Assembly: GCA_049520515.1 (NCBI GenBank)
Contig: JBEKPS010000002.1
Location: 62,001 to 126,000, forward strand
DNA length: 64,000 nucleotides
Origin: JAFAMS01 sp049520515
GTDB lineage: Bacteria > Vulcanimicrobiota > Vulcanimicrobiia > Vulcanimicrobiales > Vulcanimicrobiaceae
Direction of reading: 5' to 3'
Both the position numbers and the translations under genes were made by a program. Below, piece after piece: positions 63,505 to 64,000 of the stretch; within the stretch, counting starts at the first letter, position 1, and the number at the start of each line of letters is the position of its first letter. Under the pieces are notes generated by a model, which saw only the letters and a list, made by a program, of their open reading frames with translations, did not search any database and had not been told where the DNA came from.

Positions 63505-64000
63505 CTAAATCTCATGTCGCGGCGCACTTAAAGCAAAAAATCGCTCCTCGACCTGGTCCCAAACTCTTAGCGCGTCCGATTCGTTGTGTAACTCGGCGGG
63601 GGCCGGAACGTGCGCATAGGCGTGTGCTTCAATGTCGAGAAATGATCCAGCGATGTCATGCATTTGCGCTGCTGGCATGTTGCGGATGGCACCCAACAAC
63701 ACCGCAAACGTCCGGCGTCGCATTTCCTTGACCCCAGTCTCGTACTCGATGAGTTTGTTCAAAGATGTCGCGAGTGCCAAGGGTATAGGTACGAGTTCAC
63801 CCTGCAACGGGGGAGTCGCCCTTTGTAGTCGACCGAGATGCGGTGCAACGGCGGCGGACCACTTGTTTGCGAGGTCCCTAAATTGCGTTGGCTTTTTAGT
63901 CCTTCCGATGTTTCTAGTCGCAGAGTGATACAGATCGAGCTTCGTGATTACTTCCCGCGCGGCATGGGCGGCAAAGTAACTCCTCGCGGGAAACGTTGCG
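63505..64000 (-). CDS. Partial helical protein, runs off the right edge
   Basis: The minus-strand frame is open from the window end to the stop at 63505 (at least 165 residues; a TTG at 63807 is internal). ARSYFAAHAAREVITKLDLYH and LATSLNKLIEYETGVKEMRRR are helical. The first segment resembles the 'HALREI' helix that accompanies large helical defence sensors. The N-terminus, and perhaps an NTPase or effector, lies outside the window. Confidence 0.5.
   Translation of the reverse strand, partial: ATFPARSYFAAHAAREVITKLDLYHSATRNIGRTKKPTQFRDLANKWSAAVAPHLGRLQRATPPLQGELVPIPLALATSLNKLIEYETGVKEMRRRTFAVLLGAIRNMPAAQMHDIAGSFLDIEAHAYAHVPAPAELHNESDALRVWDQVEERFFALSAPRHEI

Overview
The window is high-GC, densely packed bacterial DNA from a diderm. 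The evidence for two membranes is two TonB-dependent receptors with an N-terminal carboxypeptidase-regulatory-like domain, one single-POTRA Omp85-like barrel, and lipoproteins. Gene content and style suggest an uncultured soil or acidophile lineage such as Candidatus Eremiobacterota (WPS-2). That is an inference from protein style only; no rRNA, tRNA or other phylogenetic marker is present. Several genes are packed so tightly that convergent pairs share a TTAA or TTAG stop.

Layout. 1-25.9 kb is mixed housekeeping and accessory DNA: the start of an M28-type peptidase, an MFS carrier, a PilZ protein, RidA beside a Tat-exported flavin amine oxidase, a repeat-rich surface protein, a second MFS carrier, GNAT and SUI1/YciH proteins, a large secreted protein of unknown function, a ClC channel with CBS domains, an ArsR-SRPBCC pair, hemerythrin, a two-component system with a bactofilin/DUF4097-like neighbour, an Omp85-like barrel, a complete branched-chain amino-acid ABC operon (livJHMGF), an (alpha/alpha)6-like lipoprotein, SRPBCC, DoxX and methyltransferase genes.

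26.6-46.1 kb is a coherent catabolic locus that I read as hydroxyproline/proline-peptide (collagen-like) utilisation. A TonB receptor, an X-Pro-type hydrolase and a peptide-binding lipoprotein would capture and cleave peptides. A proline-racemase-family epimerase, a FAD dehydrogenase, a DapA-family deaminase and an aldehyde dehydrogenase would convert trans-4-hydroxy-L-proline to 2-oxoglutarate. An enolase-superfamily enzyme and an ornithine-cyclodeaminase-family reductase fit the cis-3-hydroxy-L-proline to proline route. Two FCD-type GntR regulators are present. The same palindrome (ATCCTATAGGAT) lies at the first GntR/enolase divergent promoter and again, as a perfect 16-mer, in the epimerase/deaminase divergent promoter 15 kb away, tying the locus into one regulon.

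46.1-53.3 kb carries a DHA2 exporter divergent from a type III polyketide synthase plus ICMT-like methyltransferase pair, a VOC protein and a second TonB receptor ending in a strong terminator.

53.5-64 kb is a defence island: a small winged-helix-like acidic protein with an operator-like palindrome in its promoter, a cyclotransferase-like protein, a nuclease-like protein, a Gabija system (gajA OLD-type ATPase/TOPRIM nuclease plus gajB UvrD-like helicase), and on the opposite strand a run of a partial helical protein, a 927-residue helical-repeat protein and a protein with an Rx4H HEPN-type motif. That last run matches no named defence system I know and is the best candidate for something undescribed.
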